A stretch of 64,000 bases of DNA from Elusimicrobiota bacterium (GCA_023249675.1 JAHFCE010000009.1:1-64000); one strand, 5' to 3'; positions 16,821 to 26,206 are shown, counted from the first letter of the stretch. Notes: a model not told the origin generated them from the letters alone. Program-made: numbers and translations.

Positions 16821-17925
16821 CGCAACGCTCAAGAGCGATCAGCTCTTCATCAATCTCGGCCCCCAGCACCCGTCCACGCACGGCGTTCTGCGCATCGGCC
16901 TCACGATCAACGGCGAAGTCATCGTCAAAGCGGTGCCCGACATCGGCTACCTGCACCGCGGCACCGAAAAGCTCGCCGAGGTCCGCAACTACCACCATTG
17001 CGTGGTGCTCACCGACCGGTGGGACTACGTCTCGGCGATGCCCAACAACCTCGTGTTCTGCCTCGCCGCCGAGAAGCTCATGGGCGTTGCGGCCACTCCG
17101 CGCGCCAATGCCCTGCGCGTGATCATGTGCGAGATGAACCGCGTCGCCTCGCACCTTCTTTTCTTCGGAACGTACGGCATCGACCTCGGAGCCTATACTC
17201 CGTTCCTCTACGCCTTCCGCGAGCGCGAGATGGTGCTCGACCTTTTCGAGATGCTCTGCGGCGCGCGCTTGACCTACAATTACATCCGCCTCGGCGGCGT
17301 GATGGTGGACGCCTCGTCGGAATGGCTCAAGCGCACGATGGAGTTCGTGGAATACTTCAAGCCCCGCCTCGACGAGTACGACACGCTGCTGACCTACAAC
17401 CCGATCTTCATGGCCCGTACTCAAGGCGTGGGGGTCGTGACCGCGAGGGAAGCGGTCGACTGGGCGCTGTCCGGCCCCAACCTCCGCGGCTCCGGCGTCG
17501 ATCACGACGTGCGGCGCGCCGATCCGTACTGCGGCTACGAAAACTACGAGTTTGACGTGCCCCTCGGCAAAACCGGCTCATGCTGGGACCGCTACTTCTG
17601 CCGCGTGCAGGAGATGCGCCAGTCGATCCGCATCATCGAACAGGCGATCGAAAAACTCCCGGACGGACCGTTCATGGCGTCCGGCGTGGCGAAGATCCCG
17701 AAGCCGGCGCCCGGCGAGGCGTACGCGCACGTCGAGGGCTCGCGCGGAGACCTGGGCATCTATCTCGCCTCCGACGGCGGCATCTCCCCGTTCCGCCTCC
17801 ACGTGCACGCGCCGTCTTTCATTAATCTCGCGATGCTGCAGGAAAAACTCGTCGGGATGAAAGTCTCCGACGTGATCGCGCTGCTGGGCTCGATTGACAT
17901 CGTGCTCGGCGAGGTGGACCGATGA
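16813..17925 (+). CDS. nuoD: NADH-quinone oxidoreductase subunit D
   Basis: 370 residues, 49-kDa subunit family. Starts with INLGPQHPSTHGVLR, the quinone-cavity hairpin, followed by IGYLHRGTEKLAE and YNYIRLGGVMVD; the C-terminal LGSIDIVLGEVDR is conserved. With NuoB it forms the quinone-reducing site. R27 corresponds to the Arg methylated by NDUFAF7 in mitochondria. The 4-nt overlap with nuoH (ATGA) indicates tight coupling. Confidence 0.96.
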   Translation: MSNATLKSDQLFINLGPQHPSTHGVLRIGLTINGEVIVKAVPDIGYLHRGTEKLAEVRNYHHCVVLTDRWDYVSAMPNNLVFCLAAEKLMGVAATPRANALRVIMCEMNRVASHLLFFGTYGIDLGAYTPFLYAFREREMVLDLFEMLCGARLTYNYIRLGGVMVDASSEWLKRTMEFVEYFKPRLDEYDTLLTYNPIFMARTQGVGVVTAREAVDWALSGPNLRGSGVDHDVRRADPYCGYENYEFDVPLGKTGSCWDRYFCRVQEMRQSIRIIEQAIEKLPDGPFMASGVAKIPKPAPGEAYAHVEGSRGDLGIYLASDGGISPFRLHVHAPSFINLAMLQEKLVGMKVSDVIALLGSIDIVLGEVDR

Positions 17926-19250
17926 CAACTCCCGAACCCGCGGCGGCGGCGCCCAAGCCCGTCGCGCCGAAGTACGTGCCTCCAGAGCCGGTTCTCAACA
18001 GACAGAATGGCCGCCTCATCGAAGACCGCTTTTCCACCTGGCCCACCGAGGTGTTCAAGAAGCGCTGGTCGCGCCCCGGCTATCAGCGGGGTGCGGGGAT
18101 GCTCGTCGCCATCTTCGTCGGGCTCGGCCTCACCGGCGGATTGATCGGCGAACTCGCGAAGCGAGCGGACGGTTTCTACGCGCTGCTGGGATCTTTCGCC
18201 GCGGCGCAGGGCCTGCCGCCCCTGGCCCTCGACGCCGGCTGGATCGCGATCAAGGTCCTCATCGTTTTGCACATCGTCTTGATCAACGGCCTCTGGTCGA
18301 TCTGGTGGGAGCGCAAAATCTCGGCTCACATCCAGTCGCGCGTGGGACCGACCTACGCGGGAAGCCCGAAGGGCTTCAATTTCCACGGCTGGGCCCAGAC
18401 CGCGATCGACGGGATCAAGCTGCTTCTTAAGGAGGACGTGACACCGGCCGCCGCGGACAAGTGGGTCCACGCGCTGGCCCCCGGCCTCGTGATCGCACCG
18501 TGCATCATCGCGTTCGCGCCCGTCCTCTTCGGGGACGGCCTAGCGGCCGCGAGCCTCGATATCGGCACCCTGTACATCTTCGCCTTCGCCGGCATCTCGG
18601 TGATCGGCATCGTGATGGCGGGCTGGGCTTCGGGCAACAAGTACTCCTTATTGGGAGGATTGCGGGGTGCCGCGCAAATCGTCAGCTACGAACTGCCGCG
18701 CGGCTTTTCCGTGGTGCCCATCCTGATGTTCGCGGGCTCGCTCGACCTGCAAGTGATCTCAAACGCCCAGGCCGGCTACTGGCACGGGATCATCCCGCGC
18801 TGGTTCATCTTCTATCCGGTCGTCGGCCAGCTCGCCTTCGTGATCTTCTTGATCTCATCGGTGGCCGAGACGAACCGCACGCCCTTTGACATCCCAGAGG
18901 CGGAGTCCGAGCTGGTCAGCGGCTTTCACACCGAGTACTCGGGCATGAAGTGGTCCATCTTCTTCCTCGCCGAGTACGCCTACGTCCTGCTCGGCTCATT
19001 TCTGCTGGCGACGTTTTTCCTCGGCGGCGGCGCCTCCCCGATCAACGCCCTGCCGTTCACCTGGATTCCCAGCTGGCTCTGGATGCTGGGCAAGGCGATG
19101 CTGATGATGTTCGTGTTCTTATGGATCCGGTGGACTTTGCCGCGCTTCCGGGTCGATCAGCTCATGGACTTCACCTGGAAGTTCCTGCTCCCCTGGAGCT
19201 TCGTCAACATCGCGGTCGCCGGCCTCTATCTCGCGTATTGGCTCAAATGA
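17922..19250 (+). CDS. nuoH: NADH-quinone oxidoreductase subunit H
   Basis: 442 residues, about eight to nine membrane helices. Diagnostic motifs are IWWERKISAHIQSRVGP, the GWAQTAIDGIKLLLKED loop, and AETNRTPFDIPEAESELVSGFHTEYSGMKW. It joins the membrane arm to the quinone site. A hydrophilic N-terminal ~55 residues rich in Pro/Ala precede the first helix, making it longer than many homologues. nuoI follows after 7 nt; nuoE, nuoF and nuoG, which in E. coli come between nuoD and nuoH, are absent. Confidence 0.95.
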   Translation: MTTPEPAAAAPKPVAPKYVPPEPVLNRQNGRLIEDRFSTWPTEVFKKRWSRPGYQRGAGMLVAIFVGLGLTGGLIGELAKRADGFYALLGSFAAAQGLPPLALDAGWIAIKVLIVLHIVLINGLWSIWWERKISAHIQSRVGPTYAGSPKGFNFHGWAQTAIDGIKLLLKEDVTPAAADKWVHALAPGLVIAPCIIAFAPVLFGDGLAAASLDIGTLYIFAFAGISVIGIVMAGWASGNKYSLLGGLRGAAQIVSYELPRGFSVVPILMFAGSLDLQVISNAQAGYWHGIIPRWFIFYPVVGQLAFVIFLISSVAETNRTPFDIPEAESELVSGFHTEYSGMKWSIFFLAEYAYVLLGSFLLATFFLGGGASPINALPFTWIPSWLWMLGKAMLMMFVFLWIRWTLPRFRVDQLMDFTWKFLLPWSFVNIAVAGLYLAYWLK

Positions 19251-19257
19251 GGGCCTC

Positions 19258-19770
19258 ATGATCAGGTATTTCTCGAGTATTTTCAACAACAGCAAGGCGA
19301 TCATCCAGGGCCACTGGATCACGCTCAAGTACATGTTCAAGCCGGCCGTCACGGTCCACTATCCGGATGAAAAGCTCGTGCCCTTCGCGGCGTATCGGGG
19401 CGCGCTTCTCTTCGACTCCCAGGTCTGCATCTCGTGCAACCTGTGCGTGAAGGCGTGTCCGTCGAACTGCATCGCTCTTGAGAACGCCAAGAACGAGACC
19501 GGCAAGAAAATCGCGAAGGTGGACTGGTACTCGATCGACTTCGGCAAGTGCAACTTCTGCCGCTTGTGCGAGGAAGCCTGCCCGACGAAGCCCAAGTCCG
19601 TCTGGCATTCCCTCGACTACGAGGTGATTTTCGTCAAGCGCGACGAGATGGTGCGCTGCTGGAAGAAGGACTTCCCGTTCATCGGCAAATACTTCGACCG
19701 AAAGACGAAGGACTTCAAGGACCCCGAAGGCCAGGTCGTCCTCCACGACGTCCAGCCCAGGAGAAGCTAG
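19258..19770 (+). CDS. nuoI: NADH-quinone oxidoreductase subunit I
   Basis: 170 residues, ferredoxin-like. Two [4Fe-4S] motifs, CISCNLCVKACPSNC and CNFCRLCEEACPT, bind clusters N6a and N6b, which feed electrons to NuoB. In complexes lacking NuoEFG this subunit is where ferredoxin-type donors are thought to deliver electrons. It starts with an amphipathic N-terminal stretch typical of the family. Confidence 0.95.
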   Translation: MIRYFSSIFNNSKAIIQGHWITLKYMFKPAVTVHYPDEKLVPFAAYRGALLFDSQVCISCNLCVKACPSNCIALENAKNETGKKIAKVDWYSIDFGKCNFCRLCEEACPTKPKSVWHSLDYEVIFVKRDEMVRCWKKDFPFIGKYFDRKTKDFKDPEGQVVLHDVQPRRS

Positions 19771-19771
19771 G

Positions 19772-20266
19772 ATGCTCGACCAAGCCGTGTTTTACTCGCT
19801 CACGATCTTGACCTTAGCCTCCGCCCTGGCCGTGGTCCTGCACCGGAACACGGTGCACTCCTCTTTGTTTCTCGGCCTCTCGCTGGCCGGAGTCGCGGGG
19901 CTCTACGCCTCGCTTGGCGCGGATTTTCTCTTCGGCGCCCAGATCATGGTGTACGTCAGCGGCATCGCGGTCCTCGTGATATTCGTCGTCATGCTGCTCG
20001 GCCGCGCGTCGGACCTCCACCTGCGCCAGGTCAACGAGCGCTGGATGGCGGCACTTCTCGTCTGCTTTGTTGCCGCCGTGGGCCTCTTCAAGGTCGCCCG
20101 CCTCCAATCCAATATTGTCGCGACGGGCGCCGCGCATCCCGGCACGCACGACATCGGCCGTCTGTTCCTGGGCGAGTGGCTGCTGCCCTTCGAGCTGACC
20201 TCCCTCATTCTGCTCGCCGCCCTGCTCGGCGCCGTTTTCTTCACCCGCACGGAGAACGCCCAGTGA
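19772..20266 (+). CDS. nuoJ: NADH-quinone oxidoreductase subunit J
   Basis: 164 residues with five hydrophobic helices. Typical NuoJ stretches are HRNTVHSSLFLGLSLAGVAGLY and GADFLFGAQIMVYVSGIAVLVIFVVMLL, including the pi-bulge helix. It is a membrane-arm subunit linking the quinone region with antiporter-like subunits. It overlaps nuoK by 4 nt. Confidence 0.94.
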   Translation: MLDQAVFYSLTILTLASALAVVLHRNTVHSSLFLGLSLAGVAGLYASLGADFLFGAQIMVYVSGIAVLVIFVVMLLGRASDLHLRQVNERWMAALLVCFVAAVGLFKVARLQSNIVATGAAHPGTHDIGRLFLGEWLLPFELTSLILLAALLGAVFFTRTENAQ

Positions 20267-20580
20267 ACGCTCCCCTGACGCTTGCGCACTACATGACCGT
20301 GGCCGGGCTCCTGTTTTTGATCGGAATTTTCGGCGCGCTCACGCGCCGAAACATTATCGGGATACTCATGTCGATCGAGCTCATGTTCAACGCGGCCAAT
20401 ATCAATCTCGCCGCCTTCGATCGCTTCCTCCACCCGGACGGCGTGACCGGCCAGGCGCTGGCGCTGTTTGTGATGACCGTCGCGGCCGCCGAGATCGTTG
20501 TCGGCCTCGCTTTGCTGCTCGCGATCTACCGTGGAACAGACACCGTCTACGCCGAAGACTTCAACCTCCTCAAGGGCTGA
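20263..20580 (+). CDS. nuoK: NADH-quinone oxidoreductase subunit K
   Basis: 105 residues using the GTG at 20263 (GTGA overlap with nuoJ), which gives the normal family length; longer upstream frames lie inside nuoJ. The conserved proton-channel motif GILMSIELMFNAANINL is present, as is VMTVAAAEIVVGLALLLAIYR. MrpC-like membrane subunit with three helices. Confidence 0.95.
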   Translation: MNAPLTLAHYMTVAGLLFLIGIFGALTRRNIIGILMSIELMFNAANINLAAFDRFLHPDGVTGQALALFVMTVAAAEIVVGLALLLAIYRGTDTVYAEDFNLLKG

Positions 20581-20584
20581 TCCC

Positions 20585-22597
20585 ATGATCGAACACGCCT
20601 ACTTGATCCCGCTCATTCCGCTCGCCGCGTCGTTGATCATGCTGTTCGGCGCGAAGGAAGATCCACATTCGCCCGCGCCCTGGATCGGCATCGGGGCGAT
20701 GGCCATATGCCTTGGGCTGTCTTTATCCATCCTCGGTGCGGTCATGACGGGAAGCGTCTCGGTTCCGTACGAGCACAACTGGCACTGGTTCTCGTTCGCG
20801 GCCTCGATTGCCGGCAAGCCGTTCCTCTATGACATGCCGATCGGCGTGCTCATCGACGGTCCCGCCGCGCTCCTGCTTGTCGTCGTCACTCTCGTGAGCC
20901 TCATGGTGCAGATCTACTCGATCGCCTACATGCATGAGGACACGCGCTACAAGCGCTTCTTCGCCTTCGTCTCGTTCTTCACGGCCGCGATGCTCGGCCT
21001 CGTGGTCTCGAGCAACATCCTCGTCGGCTTCTTGAGCTGGGAGCTCATGGGCCTTTCCTCCTACCTTCTGATCGGCTTCTGGTTCGAAAAGGACGGACCG
21101 ACCGAGGCGCAGAAGAAAGCCTTCATGACGACCAAGCTGGGAGACTCCGGCCTGTATCTCGCGCTGCTGTTCATCTTCGCGAAGGTGGGCTCCTTTCAGA
21201 TCACGCAGATTCAGCAGTTCATCCACCAGGGCTATATGACGCCGGCGGTCGCCACCGTGATCGCGATCGGCATCCTTTTTGGGGCGATGGGGAAGTCCGC
21301 CCAGTTTCCGTTGTTCATCTGGCTGCCCGACGCGATGGAAGGCCCCACGCCCGGCTCGGCGCTGATCCATGCCGCGACCATGGTCGCGGCCGGCATCTTC
21401 GTCGTCGCGCGGCTCTACTTCGTCTTCCTGGCCGCGCCCGACGCGATGCTCGCCGCGGCCTGGATCGGCTGCGCGACGGCCTTCCTCGCCGCCGCGATGG
21501 CTCTGGTCAGCTACGACATCAAGCGCGTGCTGGCCTTCTCGACCGTTTCCCAGCTGGGCTTCATGATGTGCGCGCTCGGCGTCGGCGGCTACACCGCCGC
21601 GCTCTTTCACCTGACGACCCACGCGTTCTTCAAGGCCCTGCTGTTTCTCGGCGCGGGCTCGGTGATCCACTCGGTGCACACCAATGACATGCGCCAGATG
21701 GGCGGCCTGTCGAAGAAGATGCCGGTGACCTTCCTGACGATGGGCGCGGCGATCCTCGCGATCGCCGGCATCCCGGGAACGTCCGGCTATTTCTCGAAGG
21801 ACATGATCCTGGCCAACATCTACCACGCGAACCGCCCGATCTTCTGGATCATGCTGCTCACGGCGCTCATGACCGCGTTCTACATGTCGCGCCTGTTCAT
21901 CCTGACCTTCTGGGGCGACGACCGCGACCATGAAAAGTACCATCACGCCCACGAGTCGCCGTTTCTGATCACCGGCCCGCTGGTCCTGCTCGCCTTTCTG
22001 GCACTCGTGTCCGGCTACATGCTCAACCGCAACGAACTCGTCTACCGCTTGCTCGAGAAGCCCACGATCACAGCAACGGCTTCCACCGAGGCGCACGGGG
22101 AAGAAGGCGGATCCGCGGAACACCACGAGGGGCATCTTCCGCACGGACTACACCTCGCCTTACCGTTGCTGGTGCTGGGCTCCATTGGCCTCGCTTTCGC
22201 TCTCTATAAAGGTCCGAAGTATGCGGTCGCCGACAGGCTCAAGACGAAGTTCGCGCCGATCTTCCGCGTTCTCGACCGCCGCTGGTACCTCGACGACGCC
22301 TTCGACGCACTCGTCGTCCTCTGCGACCAAGTCGCAACGCTCGCCTATTGGATCGACACGCACATCGTCGACCGCGTGTTCGTGGACGGCTGGGGCCTGC
22401 TCATGCGCATCGTCGCCGAGATCAGCAACCTCCTCGACGCGCTGTTCGTGGACCGGACCGTGGACGGCTTCGGCGGCCTGAGCCTCGACCTCGGCGTGGG
22501 CCTGCGCGGCCTCGTCAAGGACGGCCAGGTGCAGGAATATCTGATGTACGTCGCGATCGCCTTCAGCCTCGCGGCGACCTTGATTCTGACGCGCTAA
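20585..22597 (+). CDS. nuoL: NADH-quinone oxidoreductase subunit L
   Basis: 670 residues from the ATG at 20585; the in-frame upstream extension overlaps nuoK. Antiporter-like proton-pumping subunit with about 16 helices. Key motifs are SWELMGLSSYLLIGFWFEK, the PLFIWLPDAMEGPTPGSALIHAATMVAAG core, and the KxxAFSTVSQLGFM helix. The C-terminal lateral-helix region starts after a His/Glu-rich loop (EEGGSAEHHEGHLPHG). Confidence 0.95.
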   Translation: MIEHAYLIPLIPLAASLIMLFGAKEDPHSPAPWIGIGAMAICLGLSLSILGAVMTGSVSVPYEHNWHWFSFAASIAGKPFLYDMPIGVLIDGPAALLLVVVTLVSLMVQIYSIAYMHEDTRYKRFFAFVSFFTAAMLGLVVSSNILVGFLSWELMGLSSYLLIGFWFEKDGPTEAQKKAFMTTKLGDSGLYLALLFIFAKVGSFQITQIQQFIHQGYMTPAVATVIAIGILFGAMGKSAQFPLFIWLPDAMEGPTPGSALIHAATMVAAGIFVVARLYFVFLAAPDAMLAAAWIGCATAFLAAAMALVSYDIKRVLAFSTVSQLGFMMCALGVGGYTAALFHLTTHAFFKALLFLGAGSVIHSVHTNDMRQMGGLSKKMPVTFLTMGAAILAIAGIPGTSGYFSKDMILANIYHANRPIFWIMLLTALMTAFYMSRLFILTFWGDDRDHEKYHHAHESPFLITGPLVLLAFLALVSGYMLNRNELVYRLLEKPTITATASTEAHGEEGGSAEHHEGHLPHGLHLALPLLVLGSIGLAFALYKGPKYAVADRLKTKFAPIFRVLDRRWYLDDAFDALVVLCDQVATLAYWIDTHIVDRVFVDGWGLLMRIVAEISNLLDALFVDRTVDGFGGLSLDLGVGLRGLVKDGQVQEYLMYVAIAFSLAATLILTR

Positions 22598-22614
22598 TTA
22601 GGAGACTCCCCAAC

Positions 22615-24072
22615 ATGAACATGCTGACTGTGATCACCTTCGCGCCCCTCGTCGGAGCGCTGATCATCCTGTGCCTCCCGAAAGAGAAGACAAAAGCGAT
22701 CCAGACCGTCGCCTTCGTCTTCGCGGGCCTCTCGCTTCTCGCCTCTCTGGCTCTGCTCCCCGGCTTCAGCCGCGCAACGCACGAGATGCAGTTCGTCGAG
22801 CGCTTCGCCTGGATCCCCTCGTTCGGAGTGCAGTACTTCCTCGGCGTGGACGGGCTCTCCTATCCGCTCGTGCTCTTGACCACCTTCATGAGCGTGATCG
22901 CTCTCGTCGGCTCTCTCGGCATCGAGAACCGGGTCAAAGAGTATTTCTTCTGGTTCCTCGTCCTTGAGGTCGGCATGCTCGGCGTGTTCTGCGCGCTCGA
23001 CCTCATCCTCTTCTACGTGTTCTGGGAGCTCACTCTTGTCCCGATGTACTTCCTCATCGGCGTCTGGGGCGGCCCGCGCAAGGAATTCGCGGCGATCAAG
23101 TTCTTCCTGTACACCTTGACCGGCTCGGTGTTCATGCTGCTGGCCTTCCTCGCGGTGTATTTCGCAAGCCCCGCGCCCCACACGTTCGACATGCTCGAAC
23201 TCGCGAAGATGACGGGAGACTGGCCCCGGACCTTCCAGATTCTCGTCTTCCTCGGCATGTACTTCGGTATGGCGATCAAGATTCCCGCCTTCCCGTTCCA
23301 CACCTGGCTTCCGCTGGCCCACGTCGAGGCTCCGACGGCGATCTCGGTCATCCTGGCCGCCGTTCTGCTTAAAATGGGAGTGTACGGCCTTCTGCGCATC
23401 TCCTTCACGCTCGCACCCTTGGGCTTCCAGTGGTTCCTGCCGGCCCTCATCGTGATCGCCGTCATCAACATCGTCTACGGCGCTTTGTGCGCGATGGCGC
23501 AGACCGACATGAAGAAGATGGTCGCCTACTCCTCGGTCAACCACATGGGCTACTGCCTGCTCGGCATCGCCGGCATGACCACGGCGGGCTTGACCGGCGC
23601 GGTGTTTCAGATGCTGACGCACGGCATCATCACGGGCGCTTTGTTCTTGCTCGTCGGCGTGATCTACGACCGCGCGCACACCCGCGACATCTCGGCGTTC
23701 GGCGGGTTGGCGGTTAAGCTTCCCGTCTACGCGGCCCTCATGTCGCTGACCTGCTTCGCCTCGCTCGGCCTGCCCGGCCTGGCCGGCTTCATCGGCGAGT
23801 TCCTATGCTTCCTCGGCGCGTTCCAAACCTGGAAGCTCGCCGCGGCGATTTCCGTGCTCGGCATCATCGCAACAGCCGCTTTCTTCCTGCGCATGATGCA
23901 GAAGGTCTTCCTGGGCAAGTTCAACGAGAAGTGGAGCGGTCTGTCGGACATGACGCCACGCGAGCTCGTCTCGATCGCCCCGCTCGCGGTCCTCACGGTG
24001 CTTTTCGGCGTGTATCCGAAGTGGCCGCTTGACCTGATGAACAAAACGCTCGAGCACATGCTGGGGAAGTGA
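22615..24072 (+). CDS. nuoM: NADH-quinone oxidoreductase subunit M
   Basis: 485 residues from the ATG at 22615, after an AGGAGA site. Antiporter-like subunit: VFWELTLVPMYFLIGVWGG carries the key Glu, FPFHTWLPLAHVEAPTAISVILAAVLLKMG is the central motif, and MKKMVAYSSVNHMGYCLLG follows. It is one of three proton-translocating subunits with NuoL and NuoN. Confidence 0.96.
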   Translation: MNMLTVITFAPLVGALIILCLPKEKTKAIQTVAFVFAGLSLLASLALLPGFSRATHEMQFVERFAWIPSFGVQYFLGVDGLSYPLVLLTTFMSVIALVGSLGIENRVKEYFFWFLVLEVGMLGVFCALDLILFYVFWELTLVPMYFLIGVWGGPRKEFAAIKFFLYTLTGSVFMLLAFLAVYFASPAPHTFDMLELAKMTGDWPRTFQILVFLGMYFGMAIKIPAFPFHTWLPLAHVEAPTAISVILAAVLLKMGVYGLLRISFTLAPLGFQWFLPALIVIAVINIVYGALCAMAQTDMKKMVAYSSVNHMGYCLLGIAGMTTAGLTGAVFQMLTHGIITGALFLLVGVIYDRAHTRDISAFGGLAVKLPVYAALMSLTCFASLGLPGLAGFIGEFLCFLGAFQTWKLAAAISVLGIIATAAFFLRMMQKVFLGKFNEKWSGLSDMTPRELVSIAPLAVLTVLFGVYPKWPLDLMNKTLEHMLGK

Positions 24073-24073
24073 A

Positions 24074-25489
24074 ATGAACAATCTGCGCCTGCTCCTCCCG
24101 GAGTCGATCCTCGCCACTTTGGCGCTCGGCGTAGCGCTGGCCGACCTGATCCTGCCGGCTCGGCGGGCGCGGGCGCTGTATCATCTCGCCTGGCTCTCGG
24201 CCGCGGGCGTGCTCGCTTGGATCGCGCTCTCCCTTGGCGACACGGCGACGTACGGCGTCGGTTCGCTGTGGGCCGTCGATCCGTTCAGCCAGTTCTTCAA
24301 GCTCACGACCTTGCTCACCTGCGTGCTCTGCCTCCTGCTCGGCCTCGACTATAAGGCCTTGCCGGAGCGCCACGCCGGCACGTTCTCAGCGCTGATGCTG
24401 CTGTCGACGGCGGGGCTCATGTACCTCGTCTCCTCAACGAATCTGCTCATGATCTTCGTAGCACTCGAACTCGTCTCGATCTCCTCGTTCATCCTGTCGG
24501 GCTTTGAGCGCACGAACCCGAAGTCGAACGAGGGCTCGATAAAATATTTCCTCTTCGGCGCGTTCTCCTCGGCCATCATGATCTACGGCATCTCGCTGTA
24601 CTACGGCGCGACCGGCGGCACCGGGCTTGCGCCCGCTGCCGTCAATAGTCCCGGCCCGATGCTGATTCTGTCTTTGGTCCTCATACTACTCGGCTTCGGC
24701 TTCAAGGCGTCGCTGGCCCCCATGCACTTCTGGGTGCCGGATGCCTATGAAGGAGCGCCCACGCCCGTGACGACCTTCCTGTCGGTCGCCCCTAAGCTCG
24801 CGACCTTCGCGGCGTTGGCCCGCGTGTTCGGCGCGATCTTCCCGCTGCAGGCCTACGATCTGACATTGCTGTTTTCGTTGATAGCCGCGCTGACGATGAC
24901 GATCGGGAACTTCACCGCCATGTTCCAAACCGACGCCAAGCGTCTGCTCGCCTACTCCTCGATCGCCCAGGCGGGCTACCTGCTGATCGGGCTTGCCGTG
25001 GGCACGCCGCTCGGCCGCGAGGGCGTGATGCTGTACTCGTTCGTCTACGTCGCGATGAACATCGGCGCGTTCGCCGTCATCCAGGCGGTCGGTTCGGCCA
25101 AGGGGAGCTACGACCTCTCTTCCTTCGACGGCCTCGCCAAGCACCGTCTCGGCCTGGCTCTGTCGCTCCTGTTCTGCCTGCTCTCCTTGGCCGGCATTCC
25201 GCCGCTCGCGGGCTTCATCGGCAAGCTGTACATTTTCTCCTCGGCCGTTGAGGCGGGGCAGTGGTGGCTCGCCGTCATCGGCGTGCTCAACAGCGTTGTG
25301 TCCGTCTACTACTATTTCGCCATCGCCCACCGCATGTTCTTCCGCGAACCTACCGACGAGGTCGCCATCCCCGTCGGGGCGTACGTGTGCGGCGGCGTGG
25401 CGGTGGCGGTCGTGGGAGTGCTCCTCTTCGGCATCCACCCGGAGCCGCTGATCGCCGCCGTGCACGCCTCGACTCAGATTCTCCCGTAA
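24074..25489 (+). CDS. nuoN: NADH-quinone oxidoreductase subunit N
   Basis: 471 residues, about 14 helices. Typical motifs include FVALELVSISSFILSGF, FKASLAPMHFWVPDAYEGAPTPVTTFLSVAPK and AKRLLAYSSIAQAGYLLIG. It is the last nuo gene of the operon, 1 nt after nuoM. No nuoE, nuoF or nuoG follows; the next genes are unrelated small proteins. Confidence 0.95.
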   Translation: MNNLRLLLPESILATLALGVALADLILPARRARALYHLAWLSAAGVLAWIALSLGDTATYGVGSLWAVDPFSQFFKLTTLLTCVLCLLLGLDYKALPERHAGTFSALMLLSTAGLMYLVSSTNLLMIFVALELVSISSFILSGFERTNPKSNEGSIKYFLFGAFSSAIMIYGISLYYGATGGTGLAPAAVNSPGPMLILSLVLILLGFGFKASLAPMHFWVPDAYEGAPTPVTTFLSVAPKLATFAALARVFGAIFPLQAYDLTLLFSLIAALTMTIGNFTAMFQTDAKRLLAYSSIAQAGYLLIGLAVGTPLGREGVMLYSFVYVAMNIGAFAVIQAVGSAKGSYDLSSFDGLAKHRLGLALSLLFCLLSLAGIPPLAGFIGKLYIFSSAVEAGQWWLAVIGVLNSVVSVYYYFAIAHRMFFREPTDEVAIPVGAYVCGGVAVAVVGVLLFGIHPEPLIAAVHASTQILP

Positions 25490-25519
25490 GTCAACTGTTT
25501 CCGGAAATAGCGATTTGAA

Positions 25520-25867
25520 ATGGAAATAAGAATTCTTAAAGAGCCTATTTCACTCTCGGACGTCATGGCGTTGGCCAAGGATCAGTTCGGCGTCATGGTC
25601 AAGGCCACGGTGGACGTCGAGCGGGAAGTGTTGGCCTTGGGCGGCGAGCTCCATTGCGATGAAGAAGCCTTGTTGTTGGAAGATGGTTCCGAACAAGGAC
25701 ATCTGTGGGGCATCAACATCTACCCGGAAAAATCCGAGGCGGATCGCATCGAGTTTGATTCGATGATCAACGTCCGGCCTTCACAGAACAATCGTTCGCG
25801 GGGCGTCGAGAATCCTGAAACCCAGGAACGCATCTTACAGATCGTGTCGAAACTGATCCGTCCCTAA
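25520..25867 (+). CDS. DUF5674 family protein
   Basis: 115 residues. The conserved core is easily seen: KDQFGVMVKATVDVEREV, LGGELHCDEEALLLEDGSEQ, LWGINIYPE, and EFDSMINVRPSQNNRSRGVEN, as in DUF5674 proteins of cyanobacteria and candidate phyla. The function is unknown. No signal peptide or membrane helix. It is followed 9 nt later by another small conserved gene, and I recall similar pairs in other genomes, so the two may act together. Confidence 0.75.
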   Translation: MEIRILKEPISLSDVMALAKDQFGVMVKATVDVEREVLALGGELHCDEEALLLEDGSEQGHLWGINIYPEKSEADRIEFDSMINVRPSQNNRSRGVENPETQERILQIVSKLIRP

Positions 25868-25876
25868 AAGAGGCCC

Positions 25877-26206
25877 ATGGGAACTCAGCATTCCGGTTTG
25901 GCGGCAGGTGGATGGGGCCGGTTGTCTCTCCTGCAGCAGTTGGGGAACGTGGGCAGCGAGGTGAGCCGGGCACGCCGCTGGCAAAACAAGGATCCCTTGT
26001 TATTTGAAGGTGCAATAATCAGGGCGCTCGAGCTTCTGGACCTTTCGATCCGGGATCCGCGTTGGCGGCACCGCCTGAAGGAGCTTGTGCGGGCGCGCGA
26101 GATGCTGTGCGACGCTTGGCTCGGGGGCAAGGAGTACCACTCGGAGCTGGAAGGCCTCGATCGCTATTTTTTTAATTTCGCGCTTGCCGCGAGAAAATTG
26201 GCTTGA
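25877..26206 (+). CDS. Conserved small helical protein, partner of DUF5674 gene
   Basis: 109 residues, all-helical in character. The stretch LLQQLGNVGSEVSRARRWQNKD, then ALELLDLSIRDPRWRHRLKELVRARE and YFFNFALAARK is a pattern I recognise in short proteins of unknown function encoded next to DUF5674 genes. No catalytic motif is visible. AGAGG precedes the ATG. It ends convergently 20 nt from the cytochrome gene. Confidence 0.65.
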   Translation: MGTQHSGLAAGGWGRLSLLQQLGNVGSEVSRARRWQNKDPLLFEGAIIRALELLDLSIRDPRWRHRLKELVRAREMLCDAWLGGKEYHSELEGLDRYFFNFALAARKLA

